Origin: Daejeonella sp. H1SJ63
GTDB taxonomy: Bacteria > Bacteroidota > Bacteroidia > Sphingobacteriales > Sphingobacteriaceae
DNA: 64,000 nt
Direction: 5' to 3'
NCBI RefSeq assembly: GCF_029360775.1
Contig: NZ_JARKMZ010000025.1
Coordinates: 27,027 to 91,026 of the forward strand
Positions 43,056 to 52,966 of the stretch are shown piece by piece. Below the pieces are notes generated by a model. The model had not been told where the DNA came from. It searched no databases and saw nothing but the letters and a program-made list of their open reading frames with translations. Position 1 is the first letter of the stretch. Each line of letters opens with the position of its first letter. The position numbers and the translations under genes were made by a program.

Positions 43056-44729
43056 TCAAAAATTCATTGAAGGATGTTTCTCATTAAATGCAGTAGCTTT
43101 CTGATAAGCCCCGGCAACCTTGAGCAATTTCCCTTCACCGAATAGTTGTCCGGTAAAGGTAATGCTACCCGGAAGTCCGTTCCTGAACCCGTTGGGCAGA
43201 ACCACGCAGGGATGACCGCTTAAATTTGTTGCAAGCAGATTCTGACCAAAAGCAGGGGCAACAAACACATCAATATCCTTCATTTTTTTATGAAGCTGAT
43301 CAATCAAAATTGTCCTGGCCCGGTTTGCCTGAATGTATTCTACGGCAGGGATGAAATGTGCAGAGCGAAATCCGCTGGGCCAGGCATTCTTATCCTGTCT
43401 GACCATCAGATCATCACGGTTTGTTAGGCTCAGATCCTGGAAAGCTGCACCCGATTCGGCCGACAAGATGATGAGCATGTCTCTGTATGGTAATTCAGGC
43501 AGTTCAACAGGAACCAGTTCAGCACCCATCTCCTTCAGTTTAATCAGAGTGAGACTGTCATTGGCAGAATTTGCATATTTCCGATTGAACTCAGATTTAA
43601 TATAGCCAATTCGTGTTCCCTTCAGGCTGGTAGTGAGCGGACTCGTATAACTGAATGGAGCAGTAATCACACTCAGGTCCTTACCATCTGCACCAAGGAC
43701 GGCATTAAAAACTATAGCACAATCCTGAACATCGCGTGTTATCGGACCCAATTTATCCATACTCCAGCTCAGGGCCATGGCACCATGTTTACTGATACGT
43801 CCGAAACTCGGTCTCAAACCCGTTGTTCCGCACTCCGTTGAAGGTGAAACGATAGAACCCAGGGTTTCGGAACCGATTGCAAAAGGCAGACATCCGGCTG
43901 CCACTGCGGAAGCTGAACCGGCAGAAGATCCGCTGGATCCTCTTTTTATATCCCAGGGATTTCTGGTTTTACCCCCATACCATACATCGCCCATGGCCAG
44001 TTCACCCAGGGTTAATTTTGCAATCAGCACAGCTCCGGCATTTTCAAGTTTTGTTAAAACAGTAGCGTCCAGATCAATATGCTGTTCTTTGAATGGAACA
44101 GAACCCCAGGTAGTTTTATAATCTTTGGTTGCAATCAGGTCTTTAATACCAAAAGGAATACCATGAAGTATACCACGATATTTTCCTGCAGCGATTTCAG
44201 CATCTGCCTTTTTAGCCTGCTTCATTGCCCGCTCCTCAGTAATACTGATCGAGAACAACAAGACAGAATTATATTTTTTAATCCGCTCAATAAAAAAACG
44301 GGTTAGCTCCGTGGAGCTGATTTGTTTGGTACGTAAAAGTGCTGCAAGCTTAGGAATACTGTAAAAAGCAAGTTCATCTCTGTTTGAAGGCATTTTTACA
44401 GATTGCAGTGGCGCAACCTTAAAATAATTTGACTGATCAGGAAACTGATAAGCTACCGGTAGAGGGTTAAAATTGAGGGCCGGAGAAACAGAATTCTGAA
44501 TATTCAGGTTTCTTAAAGCAATAAGACTTTTACGCTGCCCATCCAGATCTTCCAGCATGGTGTCGATTTCGGTATCCGTAAATTCAAGTGCGAAAATTTC
44601 CTGAGCCTGCTTTACCAGAATCCTGCTGATCTTCTCTTCTTCAACTTTTTGAAAAACAAATCCGCCGAATGTAAAACTTAGAATACAGAGAAGTACGATA
44701 ATACTTTTACGTCGTATATGGAGTTTCAT
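43056..44729 (-). CDS. Exported amidase (amidase-signature family)
   Basis: 557 residues with an N-terminal membrane/signal helix (about 9-26). After a helical N-region, the amidase core shows the Ser-cisSer-Lys triad: Lys in HGIPFGIKDLIAT, cis-Ser and nucleophile Ser in KRGSSGSSAGSASAVAAG, with GSETLGSIVSPS and GLRPSFGRISKHG. Relatives hydrolyse diverse amides; an exported one in Bacteroidota may act on peptides or cell-wall amides, but substrate is unknown. Divergent from the FAD-like oxidoreductase. Confidence 0.88.
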   Translation of the reverse strand: MKLHIRRKSIIVLLCILSFTFGGFVFQKVEEEKISRILVKQAQEIFALEFTDTEIDTMLEDLDGQRKSLIALRNLNIQNSVSPALNFNPLPVAYQFPDQSNYFKVAPLQSVKMPSNRDELAFYSIPKLAALLRTKQISSTELTRFFIERIKKYNSVLLFSISITEERAMKQAKKADAEIAAGKYRGILHGIPFGIKDLIATKDYKTTWGSVPFKEQHIDLDATVLTKLENAGAVLIAKLTLGELAMGDVWYGGKTRNPWDIKRGSSGSSAGSASAVAAGCLPFAIGSETLGSIVSPSTECGTTGLRPSFGRISKHGAMALSWSMDKLGPITRDVQDCAIVFNAVLGADGKDLSVITAPFSYTSPLTTSLKGTRIGYIKSEFNRKYANSANDSLTLIKLKEMGAELVPVELPELPYRDMLIILSAESGAAFQDLSLTNRDDLMVRQDKNAWPSGFRSAHFIPAVEYIQANRARTILIDQLHKKMKDIDVFVAPAFGQNLLATNLSGHPCVVLPNGFRNGLPGSITFTGQLFGEGKLLKVAGAYQKATAFNEKHPSMNF

Positions 44730-44797
44730 ATAGCTTATTAATGGTTATTGATAAATTTAACAAAGAAACTGTAAATTATGCTCAATTTAAACTAAAT

Positions 44798-46033
44798 ATG
44801 ATCAAAGGGATATCACTTTTCAGCATTCTTTTTTTTGCCTGTATCAGCATTCAGGCACAAACTTCAAAAACAGGCGTATTGGTTGTAGGGAATACTCCTG
44901 AAGGAGTTGCAGCAGCAATTCAATCGGCCCGTTCAGGTGCGAAAACCATTTACCTTACTCAATCATTATCCGTAAATCCTGTTTTTACCTCTGAGGACAT
45001 CAGCTTCATCACCCATATCAGGAATTATTATGCCATGAAGGCCCGAAAAAGAACTCCTGCTACAGATTCCCTGATCAGGTCAGAGCTTAAGCTTGAGCAG
45101 GCTGTGAGCCTGATGCAAAGTATTGCTGACACAGTAAAAAATCTGAGCCTGAATCATAATAATGTGGTTGATGATTTAAAAAAAGATGGAAAGGGATGGG
45201 AGGTCAGATTAAAGGGAGGCGAGAGAATCAAGGCAGATGTAGTGGTTGATGCCACCGAAAACCTGTCTGTTTCTGTTCTGCTGGGCATAGACACCAAAAA
45301 AACAATGGCATTAGCCGGAAACAGCTCAAGTCCATTTGATAATAAATTGTACAGAACTACAGTTGCCCTTGCTTATCCCGGAGCAGGAACTTTCCGTACT
45401 CTGCTGCCTATGGCTGCGCTCATTCCTCAATCTGTAGAAAATTTCGTCATCCTGCCAAGGCAAATCGCCGGACTAAGACCGGCAAAAATGTCGGCCGGCC
45501 GTGCAGCAGGTACCATAGCCGCCTATTGTGCATTCTTCAAAACAACCACAAAAAACATCAATGTCAGAGTCACTCAGGGTGAATTGCTGGCTTTCAATGC
45601 CTTACTTATCCCTTATTCTGATATCGACAGGAATGATCCTAATTTTCTGGCCTTTCAGCGGCTTGGGCTCAGCGGTTTGATCAAACCTAAAATAATTAAT
45701 GAAGAGATCCGCTTTGATACCGCGGGTACGGTAAGTCATAAGGAACTTCAGGTATCGATGAAGGAGTTCTATACCAGAAGCCAGCTTTGGTTTGCCGATA
45801 ATAAAAATGAAGTACTGACCATTGAAGATGTAATCAGTTTGCTCATGTTTACTGCAGCCCGCGGCAATGAGCTGAAAAAAGAAATTGAAGAAGGCTGGAA
45901 ACAAAGCTTCAGGCTAAACAGCAGTTTTGATCCGAAAAGGAATATCAGCAGGAAAGAATTCGGAGTTCTTGCCGACAAATACCTCCAGCCTTATAATATC
46001 CGGGTGGATATGGCCGGAAACCTGCTGCGTTAA
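44798..46033 (+). CDS. Exported FAD-dependent oxidoreductase-like protein
   Basis: 411 residues from MIKGISLFSILFFACISIQA (signal peptide); the longer frame from 44741 adds 19 unlikely residues. The dinucleotide motif is altered: VLVVGNTPEGVAAAIQSARS, with GNTPEG where GxGxxG is normal. ADVVVDATENLSVSVLLG fits the second FAD contact of the FAD-dependent (GMC-like/DUF family) oxidoreductases often exported by Bacteroidota. The usual body of this family is longer, so cofactor binding may be weak or lost. Confidence 0.65.
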   Translation: MIKGISLFSILFFACISIQAQTSKTGVLVVGNTPEGVAAAIQSARSGAKTIYLTQSLSVNPVFTSEDISFITHIRNYYAMKARKRTPATDSLIRSELKLEQAVSLMQSIADTVKNLSLNHNNVVDDLKKDGKGWEVRLKGGERIKADVVVDATENLSVSVLLGIDTKKTMALAGNSSSPFDNKLYRTTVALAYPGAGTFRTLLPMAALIPQSVENFVILPRQIAGLRPAKMSAGRAAGTIAAYCAFFKTTTKNINVRVTQGELLAFNALLIPYSDIDRNDPNFLAFQRLGLSGLIKPKIINEEIRFDTAGTVSHKELQVSMKEFYTRSQLWFADNKNEVLTIEDVISLLMFTAARGNELKKEIEEGWKQSFRLNSSFDPKRNISRKEFGVLADKYLQPYNIRVDMAGNLLR

Positions 46034-46044
46034 TTTCAGTCCCG

Positions 46045-46809
46045 CTATTTCTTAGGATTAATCCTTAACGATGGATCCTTAATAATTTTCAGGGGACTGA
46101 TCTTCCTCATCCTGTAACAGTTCATGGCAGTTTCACCGAGCTTATTGATCAGTCTGTAATTCACCACAGCACCTACTGCGGCACCGATAAGCGGAATTAG
46201 CTGTGCCATCTTTGCCAGATCGATATAATCCCTGTACTCCTGTTGAAAAGTACGCCAGTCAAACTTTTCAGCATCCCCTGGTAAAGTTTTTACATAGGCA
46301 TCCCAATCAGCAAGCTGATGAAAAACCCTGGCCCTGGCCTGCCGGCTCGAAAATGCAAGTTGAAACACATACAAAATATAAAGCCTCTCGCGATAATCTT
46401 TCACATCATAGCCATAAAGAGCAGCGATATCAAAAAGCAGCTTCATCTTTATTCCTATCAGAACCGGGAATTCAGCCATCCCAAGAAGAAAACCTCCGGC
46501 ACCAGTTACTGCTCCCTCTGCCGATGCTGTTTTTCTGTAAAATTCTATTCTTTCTCTGACGAATGCTTCCCTGAGTTGTAAAGAACTGTCCTGTCTCGGA
46601 GCTGAAGTAATATATTTAGCTCCGAAAAGCACGGCCTTAACCATTTTTTCAATTGCAAGGGTAATGCCCTGATGCACTTTTTCCGGAATTAATTTATTTA
46701 CCCGGTTTTGCAAACCTTTCGAGGCCAGATCGAACAAAGAAGGTTTCTTAAGGAATTTTTTCTTCCATAACTCAAGTTCATGATATGCCTTTTCTTCGTA
46801 AGGAAGCAT
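46045..46809 (-). CDS. EcsC family protein
   Basis: 254 residues. Family segments: YHELELWKKKFLKKPSLFDL, KAVLFGAKYITSAP, GAVTGAGGFLLGMAEFPVLI and LLFDIAALYGYDVKDYRERL, plus the Gly/Ala-rich LIPLIGAAVGAVVNYRLINK near the end. EcsC was first described in the B. subtilis ecs operon, but has no known activity; it may associate with membranes through the glycine-rich hairpins. It converges on the FAD-like gene with an 11-bp gap. Confidence 0.88.
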   Translation of the reverse strand: MLPYEEKAYHELELWKKKFLKKPSLFDLASKGLQNRVNKLIPEKVHQGITLAIEKMVKAVLFGAKYITSAPRQDSSLQLREAFVRERIEFYRKTASAEGAVTGAGGFLLGMAEFPVLIGIKMKLLFDIAALYGYDVKDYRERLYILYVFQLAFSSRQARARVFHQLADWDAYVKTLPGDAEKFDWRTFQQEYRDYIDLAKMAQLIPLIGAAVGAVVNYRLINKLGETAMNCYRMRKISPLKIIKDPSLRINPKK

Positions 46810-46942
46810 TTAAATCTGATGATTTGTGCGAAAACAATAAATATAAGCGAAAGCAGATCAAAAGATATATGCTTAGTTGCTCATTAATTTTTACTTTCAA
46901 CTTACTACCTTGCATACTCAAAACCAATTAAAGATTCAAAAC

Positions 46943-49654
46943 ATGCGTAAGTTTTCTGTATTGCTGATCAGTTTATTTCTGATAAGTACTTCTTTTGCAC
47001 AGATCTCACCCAGAGAGCATTTCGGCTTTACCATAGGTGATGATTATCAGTTAGCCAATTTTACCAGGACTGAAGAATATTTTAAAAAACTGGCGGCAGG
47101 ATCAGACCGGGTTAAACTTCAAAGCATCGGACTGACTGAGGAGGGACGAAATCAGCCAATGATGATCATTTCCTCACCTGAAAATCTGAAAAAGCTTGAT
47201 TTTTATAAAGAAATATCACAAAAACTTGCACGTGCTGAGGGCCTGACAGAACAAGAGGCCCGCTCACTTGCAGAGCAGGGGAAAGCAATTGTCTGGATCG
47301 ACGGGGGTCTGCATTCGACTGAAACCCTGGGTATTCACCAACTGATCGAAACAGCCTGGAATCTGGTAAGCCGGAAGGATGCAGAAACACTCCGGATTCT
47401 TGATAACACCATTATTTTAATGACCCATGCCAATCCGGATGGCCATGAGCTGGTGAGCAACTGGTATATGCGCGAAAAAACACCTGAAAAACGAAGTCTG
47501 GAACATTTGCCCCGTTTATACGAAAAATACGCCGGGCATGACAATAACCGCGACTTCTTCATGATGAACCTGAAGGAAACTCAGAATATGAGCAGGCAGT
47601 TATTCGTAGAGTGGCTTCCACAAATTATGTACAACCACCATCAGCGCGGACCGGAAGGTTCGGTGGTAGCAGGTGCACCCTACCGCGATCCATTCAATTA
47701 TGTATTCGATCCGATTCTGATGACGAGCCTCGATGCGGTTGGTGCCGCTATGAACAACAGACTGAACAGCGAGAACAAACCAGGATATACCCAGAAATAT
47801 GGTTCTGTGTTTTCTACCTGGTATAACGGTGGATTAAGAACTACCACCTATTTTCACAATATGATCGGACTTCTGACAGAAACGATCGGAGGGCCAACAC
47901 CTTCACAGATTACACTGGTACCCGACAGGTTGATCCCCAATGGAGGAACAACTTTTCCTGTTACCCCACAGAAATGGCATTTCAGACAGTCAATTGATTA
48001 TTCAATATCCATGAACTATGCCGTTCTGGATTTTGCCCGGCGTCATCGCGATGAATTGCTGTATAATATTTACCTGATGGGCAGGAATTCGATAGATAAG
48101 GGAAGCAAAGATACCTGGGGACTATCCCCAAATAAAGTAGAAGCTATTAAACAAGCCTACCGCAAAGAACAGCCTGCATCAAAAATTGCTTCGAACGGGT
48201 CCATTCCAACAAAATATTTTGAGCAGATCATGCGCGATCCGGCTAAACGGGATGCAAGAGGATACATTATTCCTGCGGACCAGAAAGATTTTCAGACGGC
48301 AATAAAATTTGTAAACACTTTGATCCGTTCCGGGATTCTTGTTCATAAAGCAAGTGAGGATTTTAGTGCAGGAAATAAAAATTATCCAAAGGGCTCCTAC
48401 ATCATCAAGACCAATCAGGCCTTCAGACCTCATATTCTGGACATGTTTGAACCACAGGACCATCCCAACGATTTCCAATATGCCGGAGGACCTCCGATTG
48501 CACCTTACGATGCAGCAGGATGGACCCTTGCTTATTTAATGAATGTAGCGTTTGACCGTATGTTTGAAGATTTCAATGGCCCGTTTGAGCAAATTCCATA
48601 CGGCGAATTGCAGAAAAGTGAAGTACTTACCCCTGTTGCCTCAAAATCGTACATGATCAATGCCGAGGCAAACAATGCGTTTATTGCTGTGAATGAACTG
48701 CTCAATACCGGTGAAAAAGTTTACCGCATCAATAGCGGAGAGAGCAAAGGCGACTTTTATATCCCCGGGAATCCGAAAGTTTCAGGAATCCTGAAAAACC
48801 TGGAATCAAACCCGGGGCTTACTTACAGAAGCAGTTCTGCAAGCCCCAAAAACATCAGCAGATTAAACGAATTACGCATTGCACTTTGGGATACCTATGG
48901 CGGTTCAATGGCATCAGGCTGGGTTCGCCTCATCATGGAGCAGTTTCGCTATAAAGCAAAAGTAATCTACGCTCAGGATATTGATTCGGGTAATCTGAAA
49001 TCAAAATTTGATGTGATCGTTTTCGTTCCGGGAGCAATTCCTGCCGTTTCCAACCGTGCAGGTACAGGTGGCAATTACGCCTCAATGCAGGATTCTATTC
49101 CTGCTGAATTCAGAGGTCAGCTTGGAAGGATAAGTCAGGATAAATCTATTCCGGAGTTAAAGAAATTTATTGAGCAGGGCGGAAAAATTGTTGCTACAGG
49201 CAGCAGTACCAACCTGGCATATCATCTTGGCCTTCCTGTCAGAAACTCATTGGTAGAAATGGGCTCTGACGGACAAGAACGCAGGTTACCGAATGAAAAA
49301 TATTATGTTCCGGGAAGTGTACTCAATGTTAGTGTCGACAATTCGCTTAGCGCTGCATGGGGAATGCCGTCAAAAGCAGACATCTATTTTAATAACAATC
49401 CGGTTTTCCGGATATCAACTGAAGCAATAGCCAAAGGTGATATTAAACCTATACTATGGTTCTCTGACCCAACGCCTCTGCGAAGCGGATGGGCATGGGG
49501 GCAGGCCTACCTGCGGGATGGAGTAACAGGTTTCGAAGCAAAGATCGGCAAAGGTAAATTATATGCTTTCGGTCCTGAGATCACTTTCAGAGCGCAAACA
49601 CACGGAACATTTAAACTGCTTTTCAATCAACTTTACGAATACTCAGAAAAATAA
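46943..49654 (+). CDS. Large exported M14 zinc carboxypeptidase
   Basis: 903 residues starting MRKFSVLLISLFLISTSFAQ (signal peptide); the TTG start at 46877 is rejected. The M14 domain (about 40-400) has zinc ligands H124 and E127 in GGLHSTETLG, a third His in the NHHQRGPEG region, and the acid Glu in GLLTETIGG; MTHANPDGHE is conserved. The C-terminal 450 residues (about 430-903) include a glutamine-amidotransferase-like fold (FDVIVFVPGAIPAV, KIVATGSSTNLA). Typical of Bacteroidota secreted peptidases. Followed by an unrelated hypothetical and an S9 peptidase on the same strand. Confidence 0.88.
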   Translation: MRKFSVLLISLFLISTSFAQISPREHFGFTIGDDYQLANFTRTEEYFKKLAAGSDRVKLQSIGLTEEGRNQPMMIISSPENLKKLDFYKEISQKLARAEGLTEQEARSLAEQGKAIVWIDGGLHSTETLGIHQLIETAWNLVSRKDAETLRILDNTIILMTHANPDGHELVSNWYMREKTPEKRSLEHLPRLYEKYAGHDNNRDFFMMNLKETQNMSRQLFVEWLPQIMYNHHQRGPEGSVVAGAPYRDPFNYVFDPILMTSLDAVGAAMNNRLNSENKPGYTQKYGSVFSTWYNGGLRTTTYFHNMIGLLTETIGGPTPSQITLVPDRLIPNGGTTFPVTPQKWHFRQSIDYSISMNYAVLDFARRHRDELLYNIYLMGRNSIDKGSKDTWGLSPNKVEAIKQAYRKEQPASKIASNGSIPTKYFEQIMRDPAKRDARGYIIPADQKDFQTAIKFVNTLIRSGILVHKASEDFSAGNKNYPKGSYIIKTNQAFRPHILDMFEPQDHPNDFQYAGGPPIAPYDAAGWTLAYLMNVAFDRMFEDFNGPFEQIPYGELQKSEVLTPVASKSYMINAEANNAFIAVNELLNTGEKVYRINSGESKGDFYIPGNPKVSGILKNLESNPGLTYRSSSASPKNISRLNELRIALWDTYGGSMASGWVRLIMEQFRYKAKVIYAQDIDSGNLKSKFDVIVFVPGAIPAVSNRAGTGGNYASMQDSIPAEFRGQLGRISQDKSIPELKKFIEQGGKIVATGSSTNLAYHLGLPVRNSLVEMGSDGQERRLPNEKYYVPGSVLNVSVDNSLSAAWGMPSKADIYFNNNPVFRISTEAIAKGDIKPILWFSDPTPLRSGWAWGQAYLRDGVTGFEAKIGKGKLYAFGPEITFRAQTHGTFKLLFNQLYEYSEK

Positions 49655-49798
49655 TCATCCGGGATAGATATTATGTAAAATCAGGGGTGTAAAAATTATT
49701 CTGTAATTTCAGCCCCTGACAACTAACCAGCTAAGTACCCGAGAAATATTTCTTCATAAGAAAAATTCTTGTCGGCATGTTTTTACTACATCATTAGA

Positions 49799-50332
49799 AT
49801 GAAGCCATTATACATAACGGCATTTCTGACTCTGTACTGTACATTTTTGTTCGGGCAGAGCAGCAATGAGTTTTTTAACCACCTCAAATCTTTTAAGGGC
49901 AAAACCATTTACGGAAAAGCCATTTATATGCCGGATACTACAAAAGCCAATGATTTCTGGGGCAAGGAATTAAGTTTCACTGTTCTACAGTTTAAAAGAT
50001 CAGAGCTTCGTCTGCCCTTCAATGCAGGAGAAAACAAAACCCGTACCTGGATTTTAAAGAAAAGCAGACATGGAATTCAGTTGAAACATGATCACAGGCA
50101 TGCTGATGGCAGTCAGGACAGCATAACGAATTATGGCGGAGATTCAGATATAAGCTTGGGAACGACGCTCAGCCAGTATTTTCCTGCAGATGCCTTTACT
50201 GCTAAACTGCTCCCTTCAGCCTCAACAAACCGCTGGATCATGGAGTTCAGTGCTGACAAAAAAAGATTTTATTATATCCTTGAAAGAAATAAATCACTAC
50301 GCTTTAAAGCCGAATTTTATTTAGAAAACTAA
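49799..50332 (+). CDS. Exported protein of unknown function
   Basis: 177 residues from MKPLYITAFLTLYCTFLFGQ (signal peptide); an earlier Met at 49769 precedes the signal by ten residues and is less likely. The mature part is beta-rich with many charged residues: FFNHLKSFKGKTIYGKAIYM, WGKELSFTVLQFKRSELRLP, RTWILKKSRHGIQLKHDHRH (His cluster), GDSDISLGTTLSQYFPADAF. I do not recognise a family. It ends 4 bp before the S9 peptidase and is likely co-transcribed with it. Confidence 0.7.
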   Translation: MKPLYITAFLTLYCTFLFGQSSNEFFNHLKSFKGKTIYGKAIYMPDTTKANDFWGKELSFTVLQFKRSELRLPFNAGENKTRTWILKKSRHGIQLKHDHRHADGSQDSITNYGGDSDISLGTTLSQYFPADAFTAKLLPSASTNRWIMEFSADKKRFYYILERNKSLRFKAEFYLEN

Positions 50333-50336
50333 TATT

Positions 50337-52700
50337 ATGAAAAGATTACTGATCTGCTTTTTCATCTTTGGAACCATTTACGCATCTGCTCAGGAACTTG
50401 GCAATCTGACAGTAGAAAAAATCATGCGCGATCCAAAATGGATGGGTGTTGCACCTTCAGACATACAATGGGATCTGAACAGCCGGAATATATACTTTAA
50501 CTGGAATCCGGATAAATTAAATGAGGATCAGCTTTATCAGATTTCCATAGATAAGCACCTGCCTGTTAAATCGGCAGAAGAGCTGAGCAGAATACTGAAA
50601 AGAATTTCTGTTAGCTACTCCAAAGACAGATCGAAGGCTCTTTTTGAGCGCAATGGAGATATTTTTCTATTGGCTATTGCTAACGGACAGGAAACAGCAC
50701 TCACCAAAACAATGGATCGGGAAAGCAATCCGGTTTTTAGTAAAGATGAAAGCAAAGTATTATTTCAGCGCGGCGATAATTTATTCAGTCTGGAAATTAA
50801 TGGCGGCTCACTTGTTCAGCTGAGTAATTTTACCAGAAACAGAAACAGACCAGAAATGCCTTTGAGCAAGCAGGATCAATGGCTAAGAAAAGATCAGATC
50901 GGTGAATTTGATATCATCAAAAAGAGGGAAAATGAACGTAAAAACAATGAGCAAAAGAATAAGTTAAATGCCATTAAGGACCCAAAAGAATTCTATCTGG
51001 ATGAGCGCAGTATGCTCATCGGCCTGAACATGAGTCCGGATGAAAAATATATTGCTTTCCGAATCATGAAACGGGCTGAAGGCAATAAAAATACCCATGT
51101 ACCCAATTATGTAACTACCAGTGGTTATACTGAAGATATCCCCGGCCGAACCAAAGTTGGCAATACCCTTTCAGAAAATGAAGGTTTTATTTATGACATT
51201 CAGCGTGATACCATTTATGCAGTTATAACTAAGGATATCCCCGGAATTAAAGATCTTCCGGACTATGTGAAAGACTACCCAAAACAGCTGGAAGAAAGAA
51301 CCAAAAAGAATGAAGATCGCAAGGTATCCATCAATATCCCGGTTTGGAATGCAGATGGCACCAAAGCTGTAGTAGTGGTATCGGCTTTAGACAATAAAGA
51401 CCGCTGGATCATGAACCTGGATCAGCAAAGCGGCAAACTTTCACTTCTTGACCGTCAAAGAGATGAAGCATGGATTGGCGGGCCGGGAATTGGTGGATTT
51501 TTCGGAACCGGCAACTTAGCCTGGATTGATAATAGTACATTTTATTTTCAGAGTGAGGCAAGCGGATACTCGCATATTTATACCATGAATATCAATACCG
51601 GAGAGAAAAAGCAAATCACTTCGGGTAAATATGAGGTGCAATCACTCAGGCTATCAAATGATAAGAAGAGCTTTTACTTCAGCGCAAATATGGAACATCC
51701 GGGAATAACGCATTATTACAGAATCCCTGTTAGCGGTGGAACTTTTGTGAAGCTCAGTTCTATGAAGGGAGGCAATGAAGTGAGTCTGTCGCCCGATGAA
51801 AGATGGCTTGCCATACGTTATTCATATTCAAATAAACCATGGGAGTTATATCTCCAGGAAAATAAACCGGGAGCTAAAGCAAAGCAGATCACCAGCTCTG
51901 TTAGTGCAGAATTTAAATCTTACGCCTGGAGAGAGCCCCAAATGGTAAAGTTTACAAACCGCTACGGTGCTGATGTTTATGCACGTGTTTATACGCCTGA
52001 AAAACCGGCTCCGACAAAACCAGCCGTGGTTTTTGTTCATGGTGCAGGGTATCTTCAGAATGTGCATTACTGGTGGAGTCAATATTTCAGGGAGTATATG
52101 TTTAATAATCTGCTGGCTGATAATGGCTACACAGTTATTGACATTGATTATACTGCAAGTTCTGGCTATGGACGTGATCACCGTACAGGAATCTACCGGC
52201 ATATGGGCGGGAAAGATCTTAGTGATAATGTAGATGGAGTAAAAATGCTTGTTGAGAAATATGGTGTCAATCCTGAAAATGTGGGTATTTACGGTGGATC
52301 TTATGGTGGATTTATGACCCTGATGGGATTATTCAATGCTCCTGAAGTATTTAAATCAGGAGGGGCATTACGCTCTGTTACTGATTGGGCTCATTATAAT
52401 CACGGATATACAGCAAATATTCTGAATGAACCTGCGGATGATGAAATCGCTTACAAGCGAAGCTCACCTATTTACTTTGCAGAAGGTCTGAAAGGCAACC
52501 TGCTGATGGCACATGGAATGGTGGATGTGAATGTTCATTTTCAGGATATTATTCGTTTGTCACAGCGTCTTATCGAACTGAAAAAAGATAAATGGGAACT
52601 TGCAGTGTACCCGGTTGAGGACCATGCTTTTGTTGAACCTTCAAGCTGGACAGATGAATATAAACGTATTTACAAGCTGTTTGAAGCTACTTTAAAATAG
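50337..52700 (+). CDS. Exported S9 family prolyl peptidase (DPP IV-like)
   Basis: 787 residues with a signal peptide (about 1-19). A beta-propeller occupies about 60-520 with an inserted basic helix (KKRENERKNNEQKNKLNAIK). The alpha/beta-hydrolase domain follows: nucleophile Ser at about 654 in YGGSYGGFMTLM, Asp at about 730 in AHGMVDVNVHF, His at about 763 in PVEDHAFVEP. The family removes dipeptides or cuts after Pro. It is 4 bp after the unknown exported protein. Intact catalytic triad. Confidence 0.92.
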   Translation: MKRLLICFFIFGTIYASAQELGNLTVEKIMRDPKWMGVAPSDIQWDLNSRNIYFNWNPDKLNEDQLYQISIDKHLPVKSAEELSRILKRISVSYSKDRSKALFERNGDIFLLAIANGQETALTKTMDRESNPVFSKDESKVLFQRGDNLFSLEINGGSLVQLSNFTRNRNRPEMPLSKQDQWLRKDQIGEFDIIKKRENERKNNEQKNKLNAIKDPKEFYLDERSMLIGLNMSPDEKYIAFRIMKRAEGNKNTHVPNYVTTSGYTEDIPGRTKVGNTLSENEGFIYDIQRDTIYAVITKDIPGIKDLPDYVKDYPKQLEERTKKNEDRKVSINIPVWNADGTKAVVVVSALDNKDRWIMNLDQQSGKLSLLDRQRDEAWIGGPGIGGFFGTGNLAWIDNSTFYFQSEASGYSHIYTMNINTGEKKQITSGKYEVQSLRLSNDKKSFYFSANMEHPGITHYYRIPVSGGTFVKLSSMKGGNEVSLSPDERWLAIRYSYSNKPWELYLQENKPGAKAKQITSSVSAEFKSYAWREPQMVKFTNRYGADVYARVYTPEKPAPTKPAVVFVHGAGYLQNVHYWWSQYFREYMFNNLLADNGYTVIDIDYTASSGYGRDHRTGIYRHMGGKDLSDNVDGVKMLVEKYGVNPENVGIYGGSYGGFMTLMGLFNAPEVFKSGGALRSVTDWAHYNHGYTANILNEPADDEIAYKRSSPIYFAEGLKGNLLMAHGMVDVNVHFQDIIRLSQRLIELKKDKWELAVYPVEDHAFVEPSSWTDEYKRIYKLFEATLK

Positions 52701-52810
52701 TTCTCAGAAAGAATAATGATTAATTAATACTCATATAGCCGATTATTTTGAGTTAAAAATGTTGAAAACTTATTTTAGATAAATAATGAAAAATCGTAAT
52801 TTTAAAAAAT

Positions 52811-52966
52811 AAAGGTTAATCAACCTTGAGGCTATTTCGTTTAAACGCCTTTCAGTCATGCAGCGATTGTACTCTGAGAGGCGGATGAAAGCTTCAGGGA
52901 TCTACAAGTTTTAAATTGTAATTTTTGGGGAAAACGGTCAGGTATTTAATATCTGACCGTTTTTGT
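52811..52966 (+). ncRNA. Candidate structured RNA ending in its own terminator
   Basis: In order: a 5-bp hairpin AGGTT-AATC-AACCT (52813-52826); a 9-bp stem GCCTTTCAG (52847-52855) with CTGAGAGGC (52874-52882, one G-U pair) closing an 18-nt loop; a weak TACAA/TTGTA hairpin; and the terminator. GC content is higher than in the AT-rich flanks. The base-paired pieces match no riboswitch I know (no TPP, cobalamin, glycine or SAM core). It could be an independent small RNA or the processed 3' part of the S9 peptidase mRNA. Confidence 0.4.
52931..52966 (+). terminator. Rho-independent terminator
   Basis: AAAACGGTCAG (52931-52941) pairs with CTGACCGTTTT (52953-52963), extending through TAT/ATA near the loop, followed by T-rich sequence. 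Confidence 0.9.

Noticed and set aside
46877-46942. TTG start of the M14 peptidase
   Set aside because: The signal peptide starts at the later ATG (46943).
49681-49719. TCAGGGG/CCCCTGA hairpin after the M14 gene as a terminator
   Set aside because: There is no T-run on the plus-strand side; T-rich sequence lies on the other side, where no gene ends.
52847-52882. TPP riboswitch suggested by CTGAGA
   Set aside because: The other TPP motifs (ACCTGA and GGATAATGCC-like parts) are absent, and the downstream gene is not thiamine-related.
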